Part shown: in pieces, positions 54,667 to 63,392 of the stretch | Position numbering within the stretch: the first letter of the stretch is position 1 | Layout of the letters: each line of letters starts with the position of its first letter | Assembly: GCF_947496775.1 (NCBI RefSeq) | Contig: NZ_CANMDU010000005.1 | Span: forward strand, 62,001-126,000 | DNA from: an uncultured Maribacter sp. | GTDB taxonomy: Bacteria > Bacteroidota > Bacteroidia > Flavobacteriales > Flavobacteriaceae | Length of the DNA stretch: 64,000 nt | Direction of reading: 5' to 3' | Notes under the pieces: model-generated | Databases searched by the model: none | The model's input: the letters and a program-made list of their open reading frames with translations, nothing else | What the model was told of the DNA's origin: nothing | Made by a program: the position numbers and the translations under genes

Positions 54667-55580
54667 TGATTGGGTATCAAAACATAATAGATAACATAGC
54701 AAAAGCCGCAAAAAAAAATAAAGATAAAGGTAAAATTGCTTCCTATATTCCAGAACTTGCTTCCATTGATATTAATAAATTTGGTATTCACCTTATAGAT
54801 GCTGACAATAACAATTTTAGTACCGGAGATGCTTTAGAAGGTTTTTCTATCCAGAGTGTTTCTAAAGTACTATCGCTTGCTCATTCTTTTGGTTTAGTAG
54901 GCAATGACTTATGGAAAAGAATAGATGTAGAGCCTTCAGGTGACCCATTTAATCATTTGTCACTTTTAGAATTAGAAAATGGAATACCAAGAAATCCTTT
55001 TATAAATGCAGGAGCCATTGTAGTGGCGGACATATTGGTTTCTCATTTAAAAAATCCTAAAAAAGATTTTTTAAATTTTGTTCAAAAACTAGCGAATGAC
55101 AAAACAATTCGATACAATGAAAAAGTAGCACTATCCGAAAAGAAGACCGGTTTTAGAAATTATGCAGCCGCAAATCTTCTTAAATCCTATGGGAATTTAA
55201 TTAATGATGTAGATACTGTACTCGATTTTTATTTTCATCAATGCGCATTAGAAATGAATTGCAAACAGTTGGCTAGCGCATTTTTTATTTTCATGAATCA
55301 TGGTAAATGCCAAAGAGGAAAAAGCTACCTAAATATAAATCAGGTAAAACGAATAAATGCTCTAATGCTAACTTGTGGATTTTATGACGAAGCGGGGGAA
55401 TTTGCCTTTGAAGTTGGTCTTCCTGGAAAAAGTGGCGTTGGTGGTGGTATTGTTGCCTTATTACCTAATACATATTGCATAGCAACATGGTCCCCTGGCT
55501 TAAATCCTAAAGGAAATTCCAAATTAGGCATGGCCGCCTTAGAAGAATTAACAACTAGAACAGGGCACTCAATTTTTTAA
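54666..55580 (+). CDS. glsA: Glutaminase (serine-dependent, GlsA family)
   Basis: A 304-residue protein of the beta-lactamase-like glutaminase family. The catalytic S64-V-S-K67 is in GFSIQSVSKVLSL; later blocks are EPSGDPFNHLS, NPFINAGAIVV, ALMLTCGFYDEAGEFAFEVG and GKSGVGGGIVALLP. It converts glutamine to glutamate and ammonia. Coupled to gcvT upstream and two bases before the epimerase-like gene, it is probably part of a nitrogen-metabolism transcript. Confidence 0.95.
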   Translation: MIGYQNIIDNIAKAAKKNKDKGKIASYIPELASIDINKFGIHLIDADNNNFSTGDALEGFSIQSVSKVLSLAHSFGLVGNDLWKRIDVEPSGDPFNHLSLLELENGIPRNPFINAGAIVVADILVSHLKNPKKDFLNFVQKLANDKTIRYNEKVALSEKKTGFRNYAAANLLKSYGNLINDVDTVLDFYFHQCALEMNCKQLASAFFIFMNHGKCQRGKSYLNINQVKRINALMLTCGFYDEAGEFAFEVGLPGKSGVGGGIVALLPNTYCIATWSPGLNPKGNSKLGMAALEELTTRTGHSIF

Positions 55581-55582
55581 AA

Positions 55583-56404
55583 TTGGAAGTAAAAAAAATT
55601 TTAATATTAGGGGGGAGTGGCTTTATAGGTAATGCTATTTATAAAGAGCTTTGCCCTTACTTTAAAACATACGCAACTTATAATTCCGCCAGAAGGTCTT
55701 TCGAGAAAAACCAACAATTTATTAAATACAACATGGAAGAGGATGACATTTATGACATCCTTAAAAACATAAACCCTCAAATAGTTATTTCTGCGGTTAG
55801 AGGAAACTTTGCAGCTCAAATACAGGCACACCAACATATTACGGAATATCTAGAAGAAAACAATTGCAGACTTTTTTTTATATCCTCTGCCAATGTTTTT
55901 GATGCCTATAGCAAGTACCCTTCTTATGAAAATGATAAAACCTTATCCGAAAGTATTTACGGGCGTTTAAAAATTCGTATAGAAAACATGCTTTTAAGGT
56001 TGCCTGCTGAAAAAATGGCAATACTAAGAATTCCAATGGTTTTTGGTAATACCTCTACCAGAATTAAAGACATAAAGAACAGCATTTTAAACAATGAGCC
56101 TATTGATGTTTTTCCTAACCTTGTGATGAATGTTACCAATGATGATAAATTAACCCAACAAATACATTATTTAATTAACAGGAATAAAAGTGGCATTTAC
56201 CACTTAGGCTGCAGAGACCTTGTACACCATGAAGAATTTATAAAAGAAGTAATTGACCGAATAGGAACATTCAGTCCTATTTACAAAAGAAATTACACCA
56301 CTAACAATGAGCGTTATATGGCTGTTTTACCAAAAACAAACAAACTCCCTAAAAACCTTCAATTTACATACCAAGATATTATCGATCATCATTTTATCAT
56401 CTAA
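55583..56404 (+). CDS. NAD-dependent epimerase/dehydratase-like (extended SDR) protein
   Basis: A 273-residue protein. The Rossmann motif GGSGFIGNAIY starts at residue 9; SSANVFDAYSKYPSY holds the Ser and Tyr of the catalytic centre, with a later Y-x3-K-like YGRLKIR. It resembles the RmlD/dTDP-4-dehydrorhamnose reductase branch. The only available start is TTG at 55583, two bases after glutaminase; an ATG start would cut into the Rossmann fold. Substrate unknown. Confidence 0.78.
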   Translation: MEVKKILILGGSGFIGNAIYKELCPYFKTYATYNSARRSFEKNQQFIKYNMEEDDIYDILKNINPQIVISAVRGNFAAQIQAHQHITEYLEENNCRLFFISSANVFDAYSKYPSYENDKTLSESIYGRLKIRIENMLLRLPAEKMAILRIPMVFGNTSTRIKDIKNSILNNEPIDVFPNLVMNVTNDDKLTQQIHYLINRNKSGIYHLGCRDLVHHEEFIKEVIDRIGTFSPIYKRNYTTNNERYMAVLPKTNKLPKNLQFTYQDIIDHHFII

Positions 56405-56421
56405 CTTTAAGAAAAAACAAA

Positions 56422-56709
56422 ATGCAAAAATTAACAGATGCCCAAATAGAAGAAAATCTAAAACAATTAGATGGCTGGGAATATATAAACGGTGCTATTG
56501 AAACCACTTTTGAGTTTAAAGATTTTAAAGACGCTTTTTCTGTAATGACACGTATAGCTTTTGAATGCGAAAAACAGAACCATCACCCAGATTGGACTAA
56601 TGTATACAATTCGCTTAATATTCGTCTAAACACGCATGATGCTAATGGAATTACAGAAAACGATATTACATTGGCTCATACCATAGAACAAATAATTACA
56701 AGTGACTAA
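56422..56709 (+). CDS. phhB: 4a-hydroxytetrahydrobiopterin dehydratase
   Basis: A 95-residue protein of full family length. The signature HHPDW at 54-58 lies within ECEKQNHHPDWTNVYN; H72 follows in LNTHDANG. The family recycles the pterin cofactor of aromatic amino acid hydroxylases, and some members serve molybdopterin or transcription roles instead. 17 bases after the SDR gene, the last likely member of the gcvT-led run. No hydroxylase gene is visible nearby. Confidence 0.93.
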   Translation: MQKLTDAQIEENLKQLDGWEYINGAIETTFEFKDFKDAFSVMTRIAFECEKQNHHPDWTNVYNSLNIRLNTHDANGITENDITLAHTIEQIITSD

Positions 56710-56727
56710 ACCTATACTATATTACTC

Positions 56728-56757
56728 TTGCAACGGTAATAAAATTTATTAAATTTG
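56728..56757 (+). promoter_or_regulatory. Promoter of yebC
   Basis: TTG (56728-56730), 19-base spacer, TAAATTTG (56750-56757), 26 bases before the ATG. Confidence 0.65.
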
Positions 56758-56783
56758 TAATTGTACCTTTAAAAAAGAACACC

Positions 56784-57494
56784 ATGGGAAGAGCTTTTGA
56801 ATTTAGAAAAGCACGTAAAATGAAAAGATGGTCTGCTATGTCCAAAGCCTTTACACGTATTGGCAAAGATATTGTAATGGCCGTTAAAGAAGGAGGGCCA
56901 GACCCAGACTCAAACGCAAAACTAAGAGCAGTTATACAGAATGCAAAATCTGTAAACATGCCTAAAGATAATGTAGAGCGTGCTATTAAAAGAGCTAGTG
57001 ACAAAAGTCTTGGAGATTTTAAGGTGGTTTTGTTTGAAGGATATGCTCCTCACGGGATTGCAATACTAGTAGAAACTGCAACAGATAACAATACCAGAAC
57101 AGTAGCCAATGTACGTAGCTATTTTAACAAATGTAATGGCAATATGGGAACTTCTGGTTCTGTAGAATTTATGTTTGATCATACATGTAATTTTAGAATT
57201 CCTGCTGAAGGTATAGACCCAGAAGAATTAGAACTAGAATTAATAGATTTTGGCGCAGAAGAAGTTTTTGTAGATGATGACGGAATTCTAATTTACGCTC
57301 CTTTTGAAAGTTTTGGTTCTATTCAAAAAGAATTAGAATCTAGAGAGATAGAAATTTTATCCTCTGGTTTTGAACGTATTCCGCAAGTAACTAAAAAACT
57401 TACGGAGGAACAAGCCGCAGATGTTGAAAAGCTATTAGAAAAAATAGAAGAAGATGATGATGTACAGAATGTATATCATACCATGGAAGAATAA
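56784..57494 (+). CDS. YebC/PmpR-family regulatory protein
   Basis: A 236-residue protein starting MGRAFEFRKARKMKRWSAM, with the conserved AKAFTRIGKDIVMAVKEGG block and NVRSYFNKCNGNMGTSGSVEF. The family has three compact domains and acts as a transcription regulator or, for YeeI/YebC forms, as a translation factor relieving polyproline stalls. Single-gene transcript with its own promoter. A typical core gene. Confidence 0.95.
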   Translation: MGRAFEFRKARKMKRWSAMSKAFTRIGKDIVMAVKEGGPDPDSNAKLRAVIQNAKSVNMPKDNVERAIKRASDKSLGDFKVVLFEGYAPHGIAILVETATDNNTRTVANVRSYFNKCNGNMGTSGSVEFMFDHTCNFRIPAEGIDPEELELELIDFGAEEVFVDDDGILIYAPFESFGSIQKELESREIEILSSGFERIPQVTKKLTEEQAADVEKLLEKIEEDDDVQNVYHTMEE

Positions 57495-57599
57495 ACTACC
57501 AATTAAAAAGCCACTAAACATTAACTCGCGATATTAGAGTAAAAACGAGTTTACTGTTAACTCTTCATAAATTATACGACTTAATCCTAAATTAATATT

Positions 57600-58103
57600 A
57601 TGGTTAAGTCGTTTTTTTTACCTGCAATACTATTTTTTGCTATTACTTTTAAGGCCTATTCTCAGGATATGAGTCCAGAAAAGTTAGAAGAAATAATTAC
57701 TAAAATTGCAGATACCACCAACTTAAAAAGTAACTCTATACAGTTTATATACAACCGTACTATGCTTGTATGTGTTTACGATGAAAACGCCAACCGAATG
57801 CGAATTATTTCTCCAATTATAGAATATAAAAAATTAGAAGAAGAACAAATACTAAACTCCTTAGTAGCCAATTTTCATTCTGCTTTAGACGTAAAATACG
57901 CCCTTAGTGATGAAATAATTTGGTCCGTTTTTATTCACCCATTAAAAGAGCTCACAGCGCATCAAGTAGAAGATGCAATAAAACAAGTATACAATGCCAA
58001 TATTACTTTTGGCTCTACCTATTCTAGTACTAATCTAGTTTTTCCTGGTAACACTAAAAAAGAAGAGAAAACACCAGAAAAAAAATTAATTGAACGGTTT
58101 TAA
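57600..58103 (+). CDS. Exported protein of unknown function
   Basis: A 167-residue protein with a clear signal peptide (MVKSFFLPAILFFAITFKAYSQ). The mature part is mixed alpha/beta with repeated aromatic and charged positions and ends in a basic/acid tail (KKEEKTPEKKLIERF). I do not recognise the family. It is convergent with the acyltransferase gene, the two stops overlapping by four bases, and no terminator is seen between them. Confidence 0.7.
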   Translation: MVKSFFLPAILFFAITFKAYSQDMSPEKLEEIITKIADTTNLKSNSIQFIYNRTMLVCVYDENANRMRIISPIIEYKKLEEEQILNSLVANFHSALDVKYALSDEIIWSVFIHPLKELTAHQVEDAIKQVYNANITFGSTYSSTNLVFPGNTKKEEKTPEKKLIERF

Positions 58104-58639
58104 TAGCTATATTCCTCTACCATCCCTTTAACTCCTTTAAAAAACAATTCATAAGATTTAAAATCTTCTTCTTTATTTCCTGTTGGTGTATATGGTTTAG
58201 ATATTTTTACTTGTTTTTTTCCAAAATCAAAAGCAACTAATACTATTGGAACTTTTGCTTCTATTGCTATATAGTAAAATCCTGTTTTCCATTCTGTTAC
58301 TTTTTTACGTGTACCTTCTGGAGCTAAGGTTAATCTAAACTTTTTTCGAGTTTTAAATACCTCAGCAGTGGCATTCACCATATTATTATTTTTACTCCTA
58401 TCTACTGGAGCACCACCGGTCCATCTAAAAAACCAACCAAAAGGGGAGTCAAACAAGCTTTTTTTTCCTACATAATTAATCTCTTCATTCCAAACTTTAC
58501 GAATAAGTAGTCCTAGAAAAAAATCTACCCAACTTGTATGCGGAACTACTGCCACTACGCATTTATCTACCTTTGGAAAATCGCCAACAGTGACCCATCC
58601 TAAAATTTTGTAATAGATAAATTTTGCAATCTTATGCAT
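58100..58639 (-). CDS. Lysophospholipid acyltransferase (PlsC family)
   Basis: A 179-residue protein with the acyltransferase motif H34-T-S-W-V-D39 and the glycerophosphate-binding EGTRKK at about 109-114. It is short for the family (usually about 240), with only a weak hydrophobic N-terminus. It probably acylates 1-acyl-glycerol-3-phosphate at the inner membrane, though Bacteroidota relatives also include aminolipid acyltransferases. It follows kdnB after 55 bases on the same strand. Confidence 0.85.
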   Translation of the reverse strand: MHKIAKFIYYKILGWVTVGDFPKVDKCVVAVVPHTSWVDFFLGLLIRKVWNEEINYVGKKSLFDSPFGWFFRWTGGAPVDRSKNNNMVNATAEVFKTRKKFRLTLAPEGTRKKVTEWKTGFYYIAIEAKVPIVLVAFDFGKKQVKISKPYTPTGNKEEDFKSYELFFKGVKGMVEEYSY

Positions 58640-58694
58640 CTAAAAAAAATAAAATAGGAAAGAAATGCTCTTTTCCCTGGTTAACTAAAGGCCC

Positions 58695-59822
58695 CTATAT
58701 TTTCTGATAAATAGATCTTAATTTCTCTTCGGTAATAACATCTCTCCAATTTTCACCTAAAGCGTTTTCCCACAAAGGAACCATTCCCATAGCTACCCTT
58801 ATCATGGTATTAAATTCTTCTTCCGATAGGTCTTTACAAATTCCCTTAGGCAGAACAATATTATGCTTTTCCATCATTTTATAAAACAATACCACTCCTT
58901 CTGGATAAAATTCTTCTAGATATTGAAAAACCAAACAATTTCCTATTCCATGCTTTATTCCGAGTAAATAAGACAAACCGTAACTTAACGCATGCGCTAC
59001 ACCTACTTGCGAATAAGCTATACTCATTCCTCCATGCCACGAAGCCATCATTAACTTATCTCTGGCTTCTTCATCATTTAAATCTCCCAAAAAAACTTCT
59101 TTACAAAGGTCTAAAGATTTCTCCCCATAACTCTGGCTAAATGCGTTTAAATATGTTCCAGTTAATGACTCTACACAGTGAATATAACAATCCATCCCGG
59201 TATAAAACCACTGGTCTTTGGGTACACCAATAGTTAAATCTGGGTCTAATAATACTTGATCAAAAGTTGTGAAATCTGAATTTATTCCTAATTTTCTTTC
59301 AGGCCCTAATAACACTGTAGTTCTAGACACTTCCGCACCTGTTCCACTTATTGTTGGAACACCAACATGATATAAGGAAGGTTGAGTAACTAAATCCCAT
59401 CCTTGATAATCCGCGGCCCCTCCTTTATTATTTAATAGAATTGCAACTGCTTTCGATAAATCTAAAAGTGTTCCTCCGCCAATACCAACAATCCCTGATG
59501 GTTCTTCTGCAAACTCAGAACGTATTAAATCTACGATAGCATCTACCTGATGTGTTTTAGGTTCTTCCTCGGCAGATATAAAAATAATTTTATCACTAAA
59601 AATGCAAGGAATTTTTGCCGCTAATTCCTGATTTTCAAAAACATCATCTACTAAAAAAATAAATGGAGCTTCAGAGTGTTTTCTTTTAGGCATTAAAATT
59701 TCACCCAATTGAACAAAACTACCTTTACCAAAGACAACTCTAGGAACCATTGGAAAGTTCTTATATTCTAAAGGATTGTTACGTCCGGCATCCTTCACTT
59801 TTACTTCTTTTTTAATTTCCAT
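58695..59822 (-). CDS. kdnB: KdnB-like 3-deoxy-octulosonate 8-oxidase (iron-type alcohol dehydrogenase)
   Basis: A 375-residue group III alcohol dehydrogenase. NAD-binding GIGGGTLLDLSKAVA; PTISGTGAEVSRTTVL; metal ligands in FYTGMDCYIHCVESLTG and GVAHALSYGLSYLLGIKHG. The N-terminal half (FPMVPRVVFGKGSF) matches the KdnB oxidases that convert Kdo to the 8-keto form for 8-amino-Kdo in lipid A-core of Shewanella. The adjacent kdsB supports a Kdo-related role. The partner aminotransferase KdnA is not in view. Close relatives could use other sugars, so function is family-based. Confidence 0.82.
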   Translation of the reverse strand: MEIKKEVKVKDAGRNNPLEYKNFPMVPRVVFGKGSFVQLGEILMPKRKHSEAPFIFLVDDVFENQELAAKIPCIFSDKIIFISAEEEPKTHQVDAIVDLIRSEFAEEPSGIVGIGGGTLLDLSKAVAILLNNKGGAADYQGWDLVTQPSLYHVGVPTISGTGAEVSRTTVLLGPERKLGINSDFTTFDQVLLDPDLTIGVPKDQWFYTGMDCYIHCVESLTGTYLNAFSQSYGEKSLDLCKEVFLGDLNDEEARDKLMMASWHGGMSIAYSQVGVAHALSYGLSYLLGIKHGIGNCLVFQYLEEFYPEGVVLFYKMMEKHNIVLPKGICKDLSEEEFNTMIRVAMGMVPLWENALGENWRDVITEEKLRSIYQKI

Positions 59823-59829
59823 TATACTC

Positions 59830-60528
59830 TTACAAATATGGCACTATTTCAGCTAAACTATGTATTGTTAGAAACTCTGTCTTATCATCCACCTTTTCTA
59901 CTTCCTCATGTTGCCATGTGGTATGAAAAGGAACATGAACTGCTTTTGCTCCAATATTAACTAATGGTAAAACATCGGACTTTAAAGAATTTCCTATCAT
60001 CAAAAATTCAGACACTTCAATTTCTAAATGCTCTAACAAATTAGAATAGTTTTTTTCTTTTTTATCGCTCAACACCTCTACATGATGAAAGTATTTAGAT
60101 AATCCTGAGCGTTCTAATTTTCTTTCTTGATCTAATAAATCGCCTTTTGTTAAAACAATTAATCTATATTTAGACTGCAAGGTTTGCAACACCTCTTCTA
60201 CTCCTGCTAATAGTTCTACAGGATGAGAAAGCATCCTTTTACCTATCTCTAATATTTTTGATATTGTTTTTTGCGATACTTTATTATTAGAAAGCTCCAT
60301 AGCCGCTTCTACCATAGATAACATAAAACCCTTAACACCATACCCGTATAGTTCTAGATTTTTTATTTCCATTTTAAAAAGCTCCTGATCTATCTTATTT
60401 TTAGTTTCGTACCCCTCTAACAATGTAGCAAATTCTTCTTCTGCATCTCTAAAATAGGTTTCGTTTATCCAAAGAGTATCATCTGCATCAAAACCAATAA
60501 CTTTTATAGTACTATAATCTACTTCCAT
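59830..60528 (-). CDS. HAD-family hydrolase
   Basis: A 232-residue HAD phosphatase-like protein. Motif I D14-A-D16-D-T-L-W; motif II VLTKGD near 138-143; motif [16 protein letters not shown] near 178-188. The cap insertion (about 25-105) is helical, C1-type as in YjjG-like hydrolases. The substrate is unknown; its overlap with kdsB (ten bases) and neighbour kdnB suggest a sugar-phosphate in Kdo metabolism, by context only. Confidence 0.85.
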   Translation of the reverse strand: MEVDYSTIKVIGFDADDTLWINETYFRDAEEEFATLLEGYETKNKIDQELFKMEIKNLELYGYGVKGFMLSMVEAAMELSNNKVSQKTISKILEIGKRMLSHPVELLAGVEEVLQTLQSKYRLIVLTKGDLLDQERKLERSGLSKYFHHVEVLSDKKEKNYSNLLEHLEIEVSEFLMIGNSLKSDVLPLVNIGAKAVHVPFHTTWQHEEVEKVDDKTEFLTIHSLAEIVPYL

Positions 60529-61247
60529 TCTGCTCTTGCTCTTTTTAAATCGTCAGGTGTATCTATCTCAATACCACTTACTGTGGTTTCTACCATTTTA
60601 ATAGTTTTACCATATTCCAAATATCGAATTGCCTCTATCTTCTCTACTGCCTCTAGCATTAACATAGGCAATCGTTGAAAATCCATAAGAGCGCTTTTCC
60701 TAAAAGCATAAATTCCTTTGTGCTTAAAATAAACACTCTCTATTTCTTTATCCCTTGGGTAAGGGATTGGAGAACGAGAAAAATATAATGCACGATTGTC
60801 ATTATCTACAATTACCTTTACCGTATTCGGATTTTTAATTTCATTTACATCTGTAATCTTTACCATTAAGGAAGCCAAATCAATCTCTTTTTTAGGATCT
60901 TCTTTAAATACAGTTAGAACACTTGCCAAACTTTCTCTATCTGTAAATGGTTCATCGCCTTGAACATTTACAATAATATCTACATCCATATTAGCCACAG
61001 CTTCTGCTATACGGTCACTTCCACAATCGTGCTCTTTTATACTTTTAAGTACCTTACCACCAGCTTTTTCAATAGCTTCAAAAATTACATCACTATCTGT
61101 CACTACATAAACTTCATCAAACAACTGCGTATCCACTGCAGCTTCATACGTACGTACTATTACTGGCTTACCTGCTAAATCTTGCATAAGTTTTGCTGGA
61201 AATCTTGATGCAGCGTAACGCGCTGGAATCATTGCTATTATCTTCAC
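60519..61247 (-). CDS. kdsB: 3-deoxy-manno-octulosonate cytidylyltransferase
   Basis: A 242-residue protein of standard length. N-terminal [16 protein letters not shown] (CTP-binding), then [11 protein letters not shown], then VNVQGDEPF near 93-101 (metal and substrate). It activates Kdo as CMP-Kdo for lipopolysaccharide core. 18 bases after the DUF4126 gene and overlapping the HAD gene by ten bases, it heads the Kdo-related trio kdsB-HAD-kdnB. Confidence 0.96.
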   Translation of the reverse strand: MKIIAMIPARYAASRFPAKLMQDLAGKPVIVRTYEAAVDTQLFDEVYVVTDSDVIFEAIEKAGGKVLKSIKEHDCGSDRIAEAVANMDVDIIVNVQGDEPFTDRESLASVLTVFKEDPKKEIDLASLMVKITDVNEIKNPNTVKVIVDNDNRALYFSRSPIPYPRDKEIESVYFKHKGIYAFRKSALMDFQRLPMLMLEAVEKIEAIRYLEYGKTIKMVETTVSGIEIDTPDDLKRARAEWK

Positions 61248-61265
61248 TTTTAATAGGGTATTAAA

Positions 61266-61832
61266 TTAGCTTTTCCGAGGTCTTATTTTTCTATAAATTC
61301 GGAATATGATTATTAAAATTAATATTACCAATACTGCTGCCAAATAAGGTGCAAAAATAGAAGCCGCAGTTACTGCAAAAGCCGTACCTGTTTCTACCGT
61401 AGCAACTACAGGATTTGCCACGCCTCCTGTACTTGCTGTAGAAGCTAATCTTGTTGTTGCTCCCGCTCCTTTAATGGCTGTTGCGGTTCCCCCTCCTGCA
61501 ATTATAGCAAGAGACCAAGTTACCACTGGGTCTAAATTGGCTATAGTAGACACCATTACTGCCGTACCAGCTATAGCGGCCAAAGGTACTGCAAAACTAT
61601 CTAAGAGATTATCTACCCAGGGAATAAAATATGCAAATATCTCTACTAGAGTGGCTACCCCCAGAACTACCAAAGCTGCTAAACTCCCTATCCACTCCCA
61701 ACTTTCGTTAAGTTCCCATATATTAAAATAAGAAGCTAAACTTAAAGCAAACAAGGGTAAAAACACTCTAAAGCCTACCGATGCTGCTAAACCTACTCCT
61801 AAAAAAATACTTAAGATTGTTTCCGTTGTCAT
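61266..61832 (-). CDS. DUF4126-family integral membrane protein
   Basis: A 188-residue protein. About five hydrophobic helices (about 7-30, 48-70, 82-110, 112-120 region with GGGTATAIKGAGATTR, and 150-182) and a basic tail, YRKIRPRKS. Gly/Ala-rich membrane composition matches the DUF4126 family, function unknown. It sits between the RecD-like helicase and kdsB on one strand with gaps of 25 and 18 bases, probably co-transcribed. Confidence 0.83.
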   Translation of the reverse strand: MTTETILSIFLGVGLAASVGFRVFLPLFALSLASYFNIWELNESWEWIGSLAALVVLGVATLVEIFAYFIPWVDNLLDSFAVPLAAIAGTAVMVSTIANLDPVVTWSLAIIAGGGTATAIKGAGATTRLASTASTGGVANPVVATVETGTAFAVTAASIFAPYLAAVLVILILIIIFRIYRKIRPRKS

Positions 61833-61857
61833 AGTATTCGTTTAAATTAAAAAATGC

Positions 61858-63291
61858 TTACTCTTCAAAAAAATCATTCTTAAAACCTATTAAATATAAT
61901 TGTTTTTTAGCTCTAGTAACTGCAGTGTACAGCCACCTTAAATACTCTCGATCTACCCCATTGGGCATATACGGCTGCTCTACAAAAACAGTGTTCCATT
62001 GCCCTCCTTGCGATTTATGACATGTAATGGCATAAGAGAACTTAACCTGTAAGGCATTAAAAAATTTATTGTTTTTAACCCCCAAAAATTTTTTATATTT
62101 TGATGTTTCATTCTCAAAGTCTTTCATTACTTCTTGGTACAAACGATTACCATCTTCATAAGAAAGCGATGGAGTTTCTGCACTAATAGTGTCTAACAAC
62201 AAAACTGTTTCAAAAGGTTTTTGATTAGGGTAATCTACCATAGCTACTTTAACCTCAGCAAATTTGAAGCCATAAATTTCTTTAAACCTAAAAATTTCTA
62301 AAATCTCTATAATATCTCCATTTGCAATAAAACCAGCTTCCGATTCGGGTTTAAGCCAATAATAGTTGTTTTTCACAACCATCATATAATCTCCAACTGC
62401 AAGTTCGTTTTCTAAAAATAAAATTCTGCTACGAATATTCTCGTTATAAAGATTTGCTCGTTTATTAGAGCGAACAATAAAAGCGGTTTCTTCTTTACCA
62501 TTTTCGGAATACGAGGTATCTATAGCTTCTTGAATTTCATAACCATCTTGTAATCTTACTATATCGGTAAAAGGTTGCACATTAAATTTAAATGCATCAT
62601 AAAAAGACCCCTCTAATTCCTGTCTTAGAAGAGTTGCATTTACCAATATTCCTGAATTTTCTGCCTGTCGAACAACTTCATCCAACTCTAACTTTACAAC
62701 TTCTTTATTATAGTTTAAAGATAATTTATCGGCATCTAGAGCCGGACTCAGACTTAAATGAACCGGTGGCAACTGCGCAGTGTCTCCTATTAATAATAAT
62801 TTACAATTATGCCCCGAATACACAAACTGAATTAAATCGTCTAACAAAGAACCATTTTCGAACAATTTAGAGTCCGCAGGTGTATCGGGAATCATAGATG
62901 CCTCATCTACCACGAAAATGGTATTCCTATGCTTATTTGGTGCCATTACAAACTGCACCCCTCCCCCACTTTGTTTTTTAGGAAAATATATCTTCCTATG
63001 AATTGTAAATGCTTTCGTTTTAGAATAATTAGACATTACCTTAGCCGCTCTTCCCGTAGGAGCCATTAAAACAGCTTTCATCGCTGTTTGCCACAAACTA
63101 TTAACCATGGTTCCTATCAATGTTGTTTTACCTGTTCCGGCAAAACCACGTAGTAAAAAAACTTCATTTTTCTCCTTAGACAAAACATAAGAAGAAAGTT
63201 TTTGCAAAGCCACTATTTGTTTTAATGTTGGCTCATGAGGGAATTTGGACTTTAATAAAGCGAAAAAAGAAGCATCAGTCATAGATTTCAT
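61858..63291 (-). CDS. RecD-like ATP-dependent DNA helicase
   Basis: A 477-residue SF1B helicase. Walker A GFAGTGKTT at 49-57; TGRAAKVMS motif Ia at about 79-87; VVDEASMIP motif II at about 127-135; LLIGDTAQLPPV motif III; C-terminal FSYAITCHKSQGGQW (UvrD-C2-type motif V) and VTRAKKQLYLIG motif VI. It is about half the size of full RecD2, lacking the N-terminal extension. Two in-frame ATGs (63291 and 63282) are nine bases apart and I cannot choose between them. Unwinds DNA 5' to 3' by family analogy. Confidence 0.9.
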   Translation of the reverse strand: MKSMTDASFFALLKSKFPHEPTLKQIVALQKLSSYVLSKEKNEVFLLRGFAGTGKTTLIGTMVNSLWQTAMKAVLMAPTGRAAKVMSNYSKTKAFTIHRKIYFPKKQSGGGVQFVMAPNKHRNTIFVVDEASMIPDTPADSKLFENGSLLDDLIQFVYSGHNCKLLLIGDTAQLPPVHLSLSPALDADKLSLNYNKEVVKLELDEVVRQAENSGILVNATLLRQELEGSFYDAFKFNVQPFTDIVRLQDGYEIQEAIDTSYSENGKEETAFIVRSNKRANLYNENIRSRILFLENELAVGDYMMVVKNNYYWLKPESEAGFIANGDIIEILEIFRFKEIYGFKFAEVKVAMVDYPNQKPFETVLLLDTISAETPSLSYEDGNRLYQEVMKDFENETSKYKKFLGVKNNKFFNALQVKFSYAITCHKSQGGQWNTVFVEQPYMPNGVDREYLRWLYTAVTRAKKQLYLIGFKNDFFEE

Positions 63292-63330
63292 ATATCATCA
63301 AATATAATCAGGATTTTTTCGAGAAAACCT

Positions 63331-63359
63331 TTTGCGAATAAAAAAAAATTGTAGATTTG
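63331..63359 (+). promoter_or_regulatory. Promoter of the last gene of the window
   Basis: TTTG (63331-63334), 17-base spacer, TAGATTTG (63352-63359), 33 bases before the ATG at 63393. Confidence 0.65.
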
Positions 63360-63392
63360 TGATAACCACTAAATATAATTAACACTTACAAA

